A stretch of 11,019 bases of DNA from an uncultured Oscillospiraceae bacterium (GTDB lineage: Bacteria > Bacillota > Clostridia > Oscillospirales > Oscillospiraceae), in contig CANQKJ010000047.1 of the NCBI GenBank assembly GCA_947624465.1, forward strand, positions 1 through 11,019, given 5' to 3'. The first letter of the stretch is position 1, and the number at the start of each line of letters is the position of its first letter. The notes beneath the pieces are model-generated. The model did not search any database, was not told where the DNA came from, and saw nothing but the letters and a program-made list of their open reading frames with translations. The translations under genes and the position numbers were made by a program. Positions 1 to 6,417 of the stretch are shown piece by piece.

Positions 1-1582
1 CGGCAAACACCGCCGGGACGCCCTGGCCATCGGCGCCCTGTGCAGCGACGCCGTTCTGACAACTGACGAGAATGGCAGCCCGAGGACCGCCGGCGACCCC
101 ACCGAGGCCGCCTTTGTGGACGCGGCTCTGGCGGACGGCCTGGACAAAAACGCCCTGGAGCGGGAGTTCCCCCGGGTGGCCGAGCTGCCCTTCGACTCGG
201 AGCGCAAGCTCATGTCCACCGTCCACCCGGTGGGGGGCAGATACCGGGTGATGGTCAAGGGCGCCCCCGACGTGCTCCTGTCCCGGTGCACCCACATCCT
301 GGCGGGGCGGGCGGTCCCCCTCACCGCCGCCCTGGCCCGGGAGGTGGAGAACGCCAACACCTCCATGGCGGAAAGCGCCCTCCGGGTGCTGGGCTGCGCC
401 TACCGGGACGTGGACGCCCTCCCCCGGGAGCTGACCTCCCGGTCCCTGGAGACCGGCCTCACCTTTGTGGGGCTGGTGGGGATGATCGACCCGCCCCGGC
501 CGGAGGTGAAGGAGGCGGTGGCCCAGTGTTACGCCGCCGGCATCCGCCCGGTGATGATCACCGGGGACCACAAGCTCACCGCCGTGGCCATCGCCAGGGA
601 GCTGGATATCTGCCGGGACGGCGATCTGGCCGTCACCGGGGAGGACCTGGACTTCATGCCCCAGGAGCTGCTGGAGCAGGACATCGACCGGTTCTCGGTC
701 TACGCCCGGGTGACCCCGGAGCATAAAATGCGCATCGTCAAGGCGTGGCAGAAGCGGGGCATGGTGGTGGCCATGACCGGCGACGGCGTCAACGACGCCC
801 CCGCCCTTAAGGCCGCCGATATCGGCTGCGCCATGGGGATCGCCGGCACCGACGTGGCCAAGGGCGCGGCGGACATGATCCTCACCGACGACAACTTCGC
901 CACCATCGTCCGGGCGGTGGAGCAGGGCCGGGGCATCTACTCCAACATCAGGAAGGCCATCCACTACCTGCTGTCCTGCAACATCGGGGAGATCCTCACC
1001 CTGTTCCTGGCCACCCTGCTGAACTTCCACCAGCCGCCCCTGGTGGCGGTGCAGCTCCTCTGGCTGAACCTGGTCACCGACTCCCTGCCCGCCCTGGCCC
1101 TGGGAATGGAGCCGGTGGAGCCCTCGGTGATGGAGGAAAAGCCCCGCCCCGCCTCCGCCCCCCTGTTCGACCGGGCCTTTTCCCTCCGCCTGGCCTGGCA
1201 GGGGGCGATGGTGGGCCTGCTGACCCTGGCGGCCTACTGGCTGGGGGAGTACGTCCTCTCGGACCCCGCCGCGGCCGACGCCGCCGCCAACACCATGGCC
1301 TTCGCCACCCTCACCTTCTGCCAGCTGTTCCACGCCTTCGACGTGCGGAGCGAGGACCGCTCCCTCTTCGCCCTGGGGCCGCTGTCCAACCCCGCCATGA
1401 ACAGGGCGTTCCTGGCGGGCGCGGCTCTCCAGCTGGCCGTCCTGCTCTTCCCCCCGCTGATGGCCGTCTTCCGGGTCACCGCCCTCACCCTCCCGGAGTG
1501 GCTCTGCGTGCTGGGGCTGTCCCTGGCCCCCGTGGCGGTCTGCGAGATGGAAAAGGCCCTCCGCCGCGCCCTCCGAAGATAG
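1..1582 (+). CDS. P2A-type calcium-transporting ATPase, C-terminal part
   Basis: This gene is cut by the left edge; the frame is open from base 2, giving 526 residues. It is the C-terminal part of a SERCA/PMCA-like P-type ATPase that pumps Ca2+ out of the cytoplasm using ATP. The visible nucleotide-binding domain has GDPTEAA (about nt 95-115) and MVKGAPD (251-271). The P domain has GMIDPPRPE, MITGDH and the hinge MTGDGVNDAPALKAADIG (from nt 773). The membrane half has SCNIGEI in M5 (Glu at 989-991) and LLWLNLVTDSLPALALG around 1052-1105, whose Asn, Thr and Asp match the M6 Ca2+ ligands of P2A pumps. The actuator domain, the DKTGT phosphorylation site and M1-M4 lie outside the window. GTG at 116 is an internal codon, not the start. 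Ca2+ is the likeliest ion, but Mn2+ or another cation cannot be excluded without M4. A terminator follows directly. Confidence 0.93.
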   Translation, partial: GKHRRDALAIGALCSDAVLTTDENGSPRTAGDPTEAAFVDAALADGLDKNALEREFPRVAELPFDSERKLMSTVHPVGGRYRVMVKGAPDVLLSRCTHILAGRAVPLTAALAREVENANTSMAESALRVLGCAYRDVDALPRELTSRSLETGLTFVGLVGMIDPPRPEVKEAVAQCYAAGIRPVMITGDHKLTAVAIARELDICRDGDLAVTGEDLDFMPQELLEQDIDRFSVYARVTPEHKMRIVKAWQKRGMVVAMTGDGVNDAPALKAADIGCAMGIAGTDVAKGAADMILTDDNFATIVRAVEQGRGIYSNIRKAIHYLLSCNIGEILTLFLATLLNFHQPPLVAVQLLWLNLVTDSLPALALGMEPVEPSVMEEKPRPASAPLFDRAFSLRLAWQGAMVGLLTLAAYWLGEYVLSDPAAADAAANTMAFATLTFCQLFHAFDVRSEDRSLFALGPLSNPAMNRAFLAGAALQLAVLLFPPLMAVFRVTALTLPEWLCVLGLSLAPVAVCEMEKALRRALRR

Positions 1583-1589
1583 CGCCCCG

Positions 1590-1620
1590 CCGCCCCCGGC
1601 CCTGTCCGGGGGCGGTTTTT
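1590..1620 (+). terminator. Intrinsic terminator of the calcium ATPase gene
   Basis: A perfect 10-bp stem (CCGCCCCCGG at 1590-1599 with CCGGGGGCGG at 1606-1615) has a 6-nt loop CCCTGT and is followed by five T (1616-1620). It starts 7 bp after the ATPase stop codon and separates that gene from the thiolase operon. Confidence 0.93.
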
Positions 1621-1660
1621 CATCCCCGGCGATCTACCTGAATCTTCCCGCTCAAGCCCG

Positions 1661-1682
1661 CGTTTTCTCGGCGTTTTCTCGG
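1661..1682. repeat. Tandem 11-bp direct repeat upstream of the thiolase promoter
   Basis: CGTTTTCTCGG occurs twice head to tail (1661-1671 and 1672-1682), ending 20 bp upstream of the -35 box of the thiolase promoter. It could be a regulator site or a chance duplication. I do not recognise it as a known operator, and it does not match a Rex site. Confidence 0.5.
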
Positions 1683-1702
1683 GGAAAAGTGCATTTCTCC
1701 TG

Positions 1703-1731
1703 TTGCTTTTTTCGGCCGCCTATTATATAAT
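1703..1731 (+). promoter_or_regulatory. SigA-type promoter of the thiolase-CoA transferase operon
   Basis: The -35 TTGCTT (1703-1708) and the perfect -10 TATAAT (1726-1731) are separated by exactly 17 bp. The -10 lies inside the 10-bp palindrome ATTATATAAT (1722-1731). The start point would be near 1738, giving a leader of about 43 nt before the ATG at 1781. No other -10 of this quality lies in the 160-bp gap. Confidence 0.82.
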
Positions 1732-1780
1732 TGATGAACCAAGTGCCCCGGAAATCATATCATTCACTGGAGGTCATGCT

Positions 1781-3040
1781 ATGAAAGACGTCTATGTTGT
1801 CAACTGCTGCCGCACCGCCGTCGGCTCTTTCGGCGGCTCCCTGAAGGACACCCCCTCCTCCGAGCTGGGCGCCATCGTCGTGAAGGAAGTCCTGGCCCGC
1901 GCCGGCGTGAAGCCTGACCAGGTGGACGAGCTGATGTTCGGCTCCATCCTCACCGCCGCCCAGGGCCAGAACGTGGCCCGGCAGGTGGGGATCAAGGCCG
2001 GCCTGCCCTACTCCGTCCCCGCCTACACCGTGGGCATGGTCTGCGGCTCCGGCATGAAGTCGGTCATCGAGGGCGCCCGGGCCATCCTGGCCGGGGACGC
2101 CGACATCATCGTGGCCGGCGGCACCGAGAATATGTCCGCCGCCCCCTTCGCCCTGCCCGACGAGCGCTGGGGCGCCCGCATGGGCGACAAGAAGGTGGTG
2201 GACACCATGATCCGCGACGGCCTGTGGGACGCCTACAACAACTACCACATGGGCACCACCGCCGAGAACATCTGCGACGTGTGGGGCATCACCCGCCAGG
2301 AGCTGGACGAGTTCGCCGCCGCCTCCCAGCAGAAGACCGAGGCCGCCCAGAACTCCGGCCGGTTCGACGACGAGATCGTCCCCGTGACGGTGAAGGTCAA
2401 AAAGCAGACGGTGGAATTCAAGCGGGACGAGTTTCCCCGGGCCGGCGTCACCGTGGAGAGCATCTCCAAGCTGCGGGGCGCCTTCCCTGTGGGTCCCGAG
2501 GGCGTGGAGGACGAGATCGTCCACACCTTTGAGCCCACCCAGGTACATGAGGCCGACACCCGCAGGCACGAGCAGCGGGTCACCGCCGCCAACGCCTCCG
2601 GCATCAACGACGGCGCCGCCGCCATCCTGCTGGCCTCCGGCGAGGCGGTGGAGAAGTACGGTCTCAAGCCCATGGCCAGGCTGATCGGCTGGGGCCAGGG
2701 CGGCGTGGACCCCAAGATCATGGGCGTGGGCCCGGTGCCCGCCTCCCGGGCGGCCCTGAAAAAGGCCGGCCTGACCATCGACGACATGGACCTGATCGAG
2801 GCCAACGAGGCCTTCGCCGCCCAGTCCATCGCCGTGGCCCGTGAGCTCCACTTCGACATGAGCAAGGTCAACGTCAACGGCGGCGCCATTTCCCTGGGCC
2901 ACCCGGTGGGGGCCTCCGGCGCCCGGATCATCGTCACCCTGCTCCACGAGATGCTCAAGCGGCCCGAGGCGAAGAAGGGCCTGGCCACCCTGTGCATCGG
3001 CGGCGGCATGGGCGTCGCCACCGTGTTCGAGAAGTGCTGA
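1781..3040 (+). CDS. thlA: Acetyl-CoA C-acetyltransferase (thiolase)
   Basis: This thiolase condenses two acetyl-CoA to acetoacetyl-CoA, or does the reverse, at the entry of butyrate and acetoacetate metabolism. It has 419 residues. The nucleophile is Cys88 in VCGSGMKS, NEAFA is at 342-346, His374 lies in GHPVGASGAR, and the second cysteine is Cys405 in CIGGGMG, so all catalytic parts are present. I chose ATG 1781 because GGAGG at 1769-1773 sits 7 nt upstream. The longer in-frame start at 1703 lies inside the -35 box and would add residues unlike any thiolase N-terminus. The usual length is about 392 residues. The extra 26 or so lie in one insertion, roughly residues 239-265, between LRGAF and VTAANASGINDGAA. 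It heads an operon with both CoA transferase subunits. The symbol thlA (also atoB or phaA in other hosts) is by function. Confidence 0.95.
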   Translation: MKDVYVVNCCRTAVGSFGGSLKDTPSSELGAIVVKEVLARAGVKPDQVDELMFGSILTAAQGQNVARQVGIKAGLPYSVPAYTVGMVCGSGMKSVIEGARAILAGDADIIVAGGTENMSAAPFALPDERWGARMGDKKVVDTMIRDGLWDAYNNYHMGTTAENICDVWGITRQELDEFAAASQQKTEAAQNSGRFDDEIVPVTVKVKKQTVEFKRDEFPRAGVTVESISKLRGAFPVGPEGVEDEIVHTFEPTQVHEADTRRHEQRVTAANASGINDGAAAILLASGEAVEKYGLKPMARLIGWGQGGVDPKIMGVGPVPASRAALKKAGLTIDDMDLIEANEAFAAQSIAVARELHFDMSKVNVNGGAISLGHPVGASGARIIVTLLHEMLKRPEAKKGLATLCIGGGMGVATVFEKC

Positions 3041-3053
3041 GACAGCGGATCGT

Positions 3054-3072
3054 CCGGGGACCGTTCCCCCGG
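3054..3072 (+). other. Hairpin in the gap between thiolase and CoA transferase
   Basis: CCGGGGA (3054-3060) can pair with TCCCCCGG (3065-3072), forming 7 bp with one bulged C and a CCGT loop, 13 bp after the thiolase stop. No T-run follows, so it is not an intrinsic terminator. It may protect or process the mRNA between the first and second genes. Confidence 0.4.
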
Positions 3073-3104
3073 TGTCCATAGAGTAAACATAAGGAGGAAT
3101 CACA

Positions 3105-3794
3105 TTGACTAACAAGATCATTACGCTGGAAGAGGCGGTCGCCATGATCCCCGACGGGGCCACCATCATGTATGGCGGATTCCTGGGCCGCGGCAGCGCC
3201 CACCATATCATCGACGCCCTCTCCAAGAGCGGCAAAAAGGACTTCACCATCATCGGCAACGACTGCGGCATGGCCCAGGGTCCCAACGGCGACCTGTGGG
3301 GCATGGCCAAGCTGATCCACAACCACCAGGTGAAGCACGTCATCAACTCCCATGTGGGCATGACCCCCGATGTGGCCCAGCAGAACATGGTGGAGAAGAC
3401 CCTCACCGTGGACCTGATCCCCCAGGGCTCCCTGGCCGAGATGATCCGGGCCGGCGGCGCGGGCCTGGGCGGCGTGCTCACCCCCACCGGCGTGGGCACC
3501 ATCGTGGAGGACTCCCCCTACTGCCTGGGCAGGCAGACCGTCGAGGGCAAGGAGTATCTGCTGATGAAGCCCCTGCACGCCGACGTGGCCATCCTGAACG
3601 CCCATATGGTGGACAAGATGGGCAATATGTGGTTCAAGGGGATGACCCGCAACTTCAACCCCATGATGGCCACCGCCGCCGATCTGGTCATCGTGGAGGC
3701 CGACAACGTGGTGGAGCTGGGCGACATCGAGCCTGAGAACGTTCATGTCACCGGCGCCTGCGTCAACTACATCGTGGATGGAGGGAAATATTGA
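3105..3794 (+). CDS. ctfA: CoA transferase alpha subunit (acetate/butyrate-acetoacetate type)
   Basis: This is the alpha subunit (229 residues) of a class I 3-oxoacid CoA transferase of the CtfA/AtoD family. With the next gene it moves CoA between acetoacetyl-CoA and acetate or butyrate. Family marks are the N-terminal DGATIMYGGFLGRG (17-30), IPQGSLAEMIRAGGAGLGGVLTPTG (105-129), YLLMKPLHADVAIL (151-164) and RNFNPMMATAADLVIVEA (182-199), all lining up well with the clostridial CtfA sequence I know. The start is a TTG at 3105 with AAGGAGG at 3091-3097, 7 nt upstream; no ATG or GTG start fits. Its stop overlaps the start of the beta subunit by 1 nt, so the two are translationally coupled. The direction in vivo is open. 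It could make acetoacetate from acetoacetyl-CoA or activate acetoacetate, as in E. coli AtoDA or clostridial lysine fermentation. Confidence 0.92.
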   Translation: MTNKIITLEEAVAMIPDGATIMYGGFLGRGSAHHIIDALSKSGKKDFTIIGNDCGMAQGPNGDLWGMAKLIHNHQVKHVINSHVGMTPDVAQQNMVEKTLTVDLIPQGSLAEMIRAGGAGLGGVLTPTGVGTIVEDSPYCLGRQTVEGKEYLLMKPLHADVAILNAHMVDKMGNMWFKGMTRNFNPMMATAADLVIVEADNVVELGDIEPENVHVTGACVNYIVDGGKY

Positions 3795-4450
3795 TGGATA
3801 AGTCTGAGATCAAGGGCTTTATCGCCAAGCGTGTCGCCGCCGAGCTGAAGGACGGCGACGTGGTCAACCTGGGCATCGGCCTGCCCACCCTGGTCCCCAA
3901 CTATCTGCCTGAGGACGTCCACGTCATCCTCCAGGCCGAGAACGGCATCATCGGCGCCGGCATCCCCATCGAGGGGTATGAGGAGCCTCTTTACAACATC
4001 GACGCCGGCGGCGGCAACGCCTGCGCGGTCCGGGGCGGCTGCTTCGTGGACTCCGCCACCTCCTTCGGCTTCATCCGCGGCGGCCACGTGAACGCCACCA
4101 TCCTGGGCGGCCTGGAGGTCGACGAGGAGGGTTCCCTGGCCAACTGGATCATTCCCGGCAAGAAGATGCCCGGCATGGGCGGCGCCATGGACCTGCTGGT
4201 GGGCGCCAAGGCGGTCATCGTGGCCATGGAGCACACCGCCAAGGGCAACCCCAAGATCCTGAAGAAGTGCCGTCTGCCCTACACCGCCGTCCACTGCATC
4301 ACCAAGATCATCACCGAGATGGGCGTGATGAACGTCACCGACAAGGGCCTGGAGCTGGTGGAGATCAACCCCGAGTTCACCGTGGAGCAGGTGCAGGCCG
4401 CCACCGAGGCCACCCTGATCGTCTCCCCCGACCTGAAGCCCATGTGCTGA
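3794..4450 (+). CDS. ctfB: CoA transferase beta subunit (acetate/butyrate-acetoacetate type)
   Basis: This is the catalytic beta subunit (218 residues) of the CtfB/AtoA family. The conserved AENGIIG motif holds Glu49, which forms the covalent glutamyl-CoA thioester in class I CoA transferases. Other marks are NLGIGLPTLVPNYLP (25-39), GGHVN and LGGLEVDEEGSLANW in the middle, GGAMDLLVGA, PKILKKC and the C-terminal SPDLKPMC. The ATG at 3794 shares one base with the TGA of the alpha subunit (3792-3794), and GGAGG at 3780-3784 lies 9 nt upstream. The TTG at 3791 is a poorer alternative. It is the last gene of the operon and is closed by a strong terminator 30 bp later. No acetoacetate decarboxylase or 3-hydroxybutyryl-CoA dehydrogenase lies beside it, so this operon alone does not make acetone or butyrate. 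Confidence 0.93.
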   Translation: MDKSEIKGFIAKRVAAELKDGDVVNLGIGLPTLVPNYLPEDVHVILQAENGIIGAGIPIEGYEEPLYNIDAGGGNACAVRGGCFVDSATSFGFIRGGHVNATILGGLEVDEEGSLANWIIPGKKMPGMGGAMDLLVGAKAVIVAMEHTAKGNPKILKKCRLPYTAVHCITKIITEMGVMNVTDKGLELVEINPEFTVEQVQAATEATLIVSPDLKPMC

Positions 4451-4480
4451 AGGCGGGAAATTCCCCCGGAAATACACAGC

Positions 4481-4514
4481 AAAGCGCCCGGACTTACCGT
4501 CCGGGCGCTTTTTT
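4481..4514 (+). terminator. Intrinsic terminator after the CoA transferase operon
   Basis: A perfect 13-bp stem (4481-4493 with 4499-4511) and a 5-nt loop TTACC lead into a T-run ending at 4514. It sits between two converging genes. Its T-run holds the TAA stop of the VanZ gene on the other strand (4513-4515). Read from the minus strand only TTT follows the stem, so it should work best for the plus-strand operon and only weakly the other way. Confidence 0.93.
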
Positions 4515-5067
4515 ACGCCTTGCTTTTCAGGGCCTCCGCCGCCCGGGGCCGCAGCTTTCCGAACCCCATCGCCGCCAGCAGCCCCAGCGCGCCGCCCAGG
4601 AAGTTCAGGAGGATGTCGTCGATGTCAAAGCTCCGCCCCGCCAGCGGCTGGAGCAGCTCCACGCACAGGGTGGCCGCCAGACAGAGGGCCAGCGTCTGCC
4701 AGGGCCGCTGCCGCCACAGCAGGTTCGTCAAAAACCCCAGAGGCAGGAACATCACCACATTGGCGGCCAGCATGGTGTAGACCCAGCTCCCGGCGGTATA
4801 GGTCCCCGTCAGGATGCCCCAGATGGTGGAGTCAAGGGTGAATCCGCCCTCGGACATGGGCAGCAGGGGCAGATAGGTCAGGGACAGCACCGCCGACACA
4901 TACAGGGCGAAGACCAGCGTCCCGATCTCGTGGGGCCTTCCCCCTTCGGCCAGGACCCCCCGCCGGATCAGCAGCCGCCGGACCAGCCAGAAGGCCGCCG
5001 TCCCCAGCAGGATGGGCAGGATGCGCCCCGCCAGGTATTCCAACGCGGTCCCAATAAACTCAGACAT
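4513..5067 (-). CDS. VanZ-family membrane protein
   Basis: This is a 184-residue membrane protein of the VanZ family, whose founder gives low-level teicoplanin resistance by an unknown mechanism. About five hydrophobic segments are seen, near residues 12-30, 48-66, 95-115, 124-140 and 151-170. The family signature is clear: N103, F107, P109 and G111 in NVVMFLPLG, then E137 and Q140 in VELLQ, then R145, D148, D150, D151, N155 and G158 in RSFDIDDILLNFLGG. The start ATG at 5067 has GGAGG (5075-5079) 7 nt upstream and overlaps the end of the DUF2812 gene by 8 bp, so the two are coupled. It is the last gene of a PadR-controlled operon. Most genomic VanZ proteins have no proven role in resistance, so only the family is asserted. 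Confidence 0.88.
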   Translation of the reverse strand: MSEFIGTALEYLAGRILPILLGTAAFWLVRRLLIRRGVLAEGGRPHEIGTLVFALYVSAVLSLTYLPLLPMSEGGFTLDSTIWGILTGTYTAGSWVYTMLAANVVMFLPLGFLTNLLWRQRPWQTLALCLAATLCVELLQPLAGRSFDIDDILLNFLGGALGLLAAMGFGKLRPRAAEALKSKA

Positions 5068-5956
5068 ACCAGAGCCTCCATCCCATAAAATTCGCCTGCC
5101 GCAGGATCAGATACAGCCCCACGGCGGCAACGATCGCCAGCACTCCCGCCAGCGCCAGCCGCCTCCTGGCGCGGTTCAGCCTCCGGCCGGACCGCTGTCC
5201 CGCCAGCGCCAGGACCAGGCAGACCGCCCCGGCCAGCGCCGCCGTCAGCAGCGCCATCCGCAGGTCCACCCCCCGGGTGAAGCACCAGTGGGCCGCCGTC
5301 ATCAGCCAGGCCGAGGCCATGGCCGTCCACATCAGCACGTCGCCCATCCCGTCGATCCACAGCGCCCACCGGGGCGGGACGGGCGCCCCCTCCTGGGTCC
5401 GGGCGGACCGCCACACCGCCAGCAGGCCCGCCGCCTCCAGCGCCAGCATGGCCGCCAGCGCGTCGGCGGTGACGGCCAGCCACAGCCGGTAGATCCACAC
5501 GTACAGGGGCGTGGCCAGGATGCTGTAAGTCCGGGCGATCTCCCCCCGCAGCCAGAGGATGCTGGCGATCCCCGCCGCGAACAGAAGCCCGGTCCAGATC
5601 AGATACCGCGCCATGGCCCGGACGAAGTTCTCCCGCTCGACGGCGGGGTCGCTCTGGACCGGGGGCGGGTCGGCCCCCGGCAGGGAGGCGAACACCGCCA
5701 CCGACGGCAGGGTCTCGATCAGCTCCCACCCCGCGTCCCGGCACAGATCGAAATACTCCCGGCGGTATCCCTCGTCCCGGGGGATCAGGTCCACGCTGTA
5801 CCGCAGGTCAGTCCGCCAGGTCCGGTGGAGCCTCCCCGCCAGCGGACCCGCGGACCCCAGCTCCCAGCCGCGCTCCGCCTGCTCGTTCAGATACTCCTCC
5901 ATCCCCTTGTACAGATACGGGGAGAACCGAAACAGCACATACTTCCTGTCCCTCAT
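5060..5956 (-). CDS. DUF2812 domain membrane protein
   Basis: This is a 298-residue protein with a cytoplasmic N-terminal DUF2812 domain (about 1-95) and four to five membrane segments (near 115-136, 148-182, 204-224, 234-252, 267-286). The domain is recognised by the EEYLNEQAERGWEL helix (20-33), the LRYSVDL strand (51-57) and the REYFDLCRDAGWELI repeat (66-80). These proteins are encoded next to PadR regulators in many Firmicutes, and their biochemical role is not known to me. I chose ATG 5956 because AAAGGAGG (5963-5970) lies 6 nt upstream; the TTG at 5974 overlaps this ribosome binding site. The coding start overlaps the padR frame by 149 nt, and the 3' end overlaps the VanZ start by 8 bp. 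The pairing suggests PadR senses a membrane or envelope signal. Confidence 0.85.
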   Translation of the reverse strand: MRDRKYVLFRFSPYLYKGMEEYLNEQAERGWELGSAGPLAGRLHRTWRTDLRYSVDLIPRDEGYRREYFDLCRDAGWELIETLPSVAVFASLPGADPPPVQSDPAVERENFVRAMARYLIWTGLLFAAGIASILWLRGEIARTYSILATPLYVWIYRLWLAVTADALAAMLALEAAGLLAVWRSARTQEGAPVPPRWALWIDGMGDVLMWTAMASAWLMTAAHWCFTRGVDLRMALLTAALAGAVCLVLALAGQRSGRRLNRARRRLALAGVLAIVAAVGLYLILRQANFMGWRLWYV

Positions 5957-6275
5957 GGCCGCCCTCCTTTCCAAGGATCGCCTCGCCGTCGGCCAGCTGC
6001 CGCCGCAGCCGCTCGTGTTCCTCCCGGAGGACCGCTCCGCCCTCCGCCGTCAGGCAGTATATCTTCCGGGTGTCTTCCGTCCGGTCCAGCCGGATGAGCT
6101 TTTCCCGCTCGAACCGCCCCAGCAGGGTGTAGAGAGTCCCCGGACCCAGCCGCAGCCGCCCATGGGACAGCTTCTCTACCCGCTCCATCACCGCGTACCC
6201 GTGCCCCGGCTCGCACAGCGCCAGCAGGAGATAGTACATCTGCTCGGTCAGGGTCTCCAGCTTCTCTCTGGCCAT
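5808..6275 (-). CDS. PadR-family transcriptional repressor, C-terminally extended
   Basis: This is a winged-helix PadR-family regulator (155 residues) that probably represses its own operon. Residues 8-75 form the DNA-binding domain: LTEQMYYLLLALCEPGHGYAVMERVEKLSHGRLRLGPGTLYTLLGRFEREKLI, then the wing ending RKIYCLTAEG. A helix at 80-100 (REEHERLRRQLADGEAIL) should make the dimer contact. Small PadR proteins of this type usually end about here, near 105-110 residues. This one runs on for 48 residues in the same DNA that encodes the start of DUF2812 in another frame. That tail is Gly-, Ala- and Glu-rich and looks like a shadow translation, so a 1-base change near 5958-5970 may have removed the normal stop. 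The start ATG at 6275 has AGGGGGG (6283-6289) 7 nt upstream. Its promoter contains two inverted 17-bp sites. Confidence 0.88.
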   Translation of the reverse strand: MAREKLETLTEQMYYLLLALCEPGHGYAVMERVEKLSHGRLRLGPGTLYTLLGRFEREKLIRLDRTEDTRKIYCLTAEGGAVLREEHERLRRQLADGEAILGKEGGHEGQEVCAVSVLPVSVQGDGGVSERAGGARLGAGVRGSAGGEAPPDLAD

Positions 6276-6288
6276 GGCTCCGCCCCCC

Positions 6289-6305
6289 TATATCGAATAT
6301 TGATA
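6289..6305 (-). promoter_or_regulatory. Operator-like site B of the padR promoter
   Basis: On the minus strand this reads TATCAATATTCGATATA, matching site A (TATCAAACATCGATATA) at 14 of 17 positions, but in inverted orientation to it. Both have the core TATC-N7-GATA. It covers the expected transcription start of padR, so binding here would block initiation. The protein that binds is inferred to be PadR. Confidence 0.6.
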
Positions 6306-6310
6306 CTCAT

Positions 6311-6339
6311 AGAATATATCAAACATCGATATATGTCAA
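6311..6339 (-). promoter_or_regulatory. SigA-type promoter of the padR-DUF2812-vanZ operon
   Basis: On the minus strand a perfect -35 TTGACA (6339-6334) and a -10 TATTCT (6316-6311) are separated by 17 bp. The start point would be near 6304, about 29 nt before the padR ATG. The strong consensus fits a promoter that must be held down by a repressor. Confidence 0.82.
6317..6333 (+). promoter_or_regulatory. Operator-like site A, filling the padR promoter spacer
   Basis: TATCAAACATCGATATA lies exactly between the -10 (6311-6316) and -35 (6334-6339) of the padR promoter. It sits in a longer inverted repeat: ATATATC (6314-6320), 7-nt spacer, GATATAT (6328-6334). A dimeric winged-helix repressor bound here would exclude RNA polymerase. 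The role is inferred from position and symmetry. Confidence 0.65.
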
Positions 6340-6346
6340 GAGGAAC

Positions 6347-6376
6347 TTGCGAAAGATCCTCCCGCCGTGTTATAAT
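6347..6376 (+). promoter_or_regulatory. Candidate upstream promoter of tadA
   Basis: A -35 TTGCGA (6347-6352), an 18-bp spacer and an extended -10 TGTTATAAT (6368-6376) drive away from the padR promoter, whose -35 box ends 8 bp to the left. The back-to-back arrangement leaves tadA outside the PadR sites. Confidence 0.6.
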
Positions 6377-6417
6377 ATCCGCGTATGGCGCGCAAGCCGC
6401 ACAGCGGCCTGCAACTG

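Noticed and set aside
1722..1731. ATTATATAAT palindrome as an operator
   Set aside because: It is fully explained as a -10 box with AT-rich flanks; no matching second site was found.
1703..1780. Longer thiolase starting at 1703
   Set aside because: The start would lie inside the -35 box upstream of the likely transcript start, and no ribosome binding site precedes it. ATG 1781 has GGAGG at proper spacing.
1760..3502. 580-codon open frame on the minus strand opposite the thiolase and ctfA
   Set aside because: It is a shadow of GC-rich codon bias: low-complexity Gly/His/Val-rich translation, no known domain, and it covers two well-supported genes, a promoter-led operon and their ribosome binding sites.
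4267..5088. 273-codon plus-strand frame across the terminator and the VanZ gene
   Set aside because: It runs through a 13-bp terminator stem, is Gln/Pro/Arg-rich throughout, and lies opposite a clear VanZ signature.
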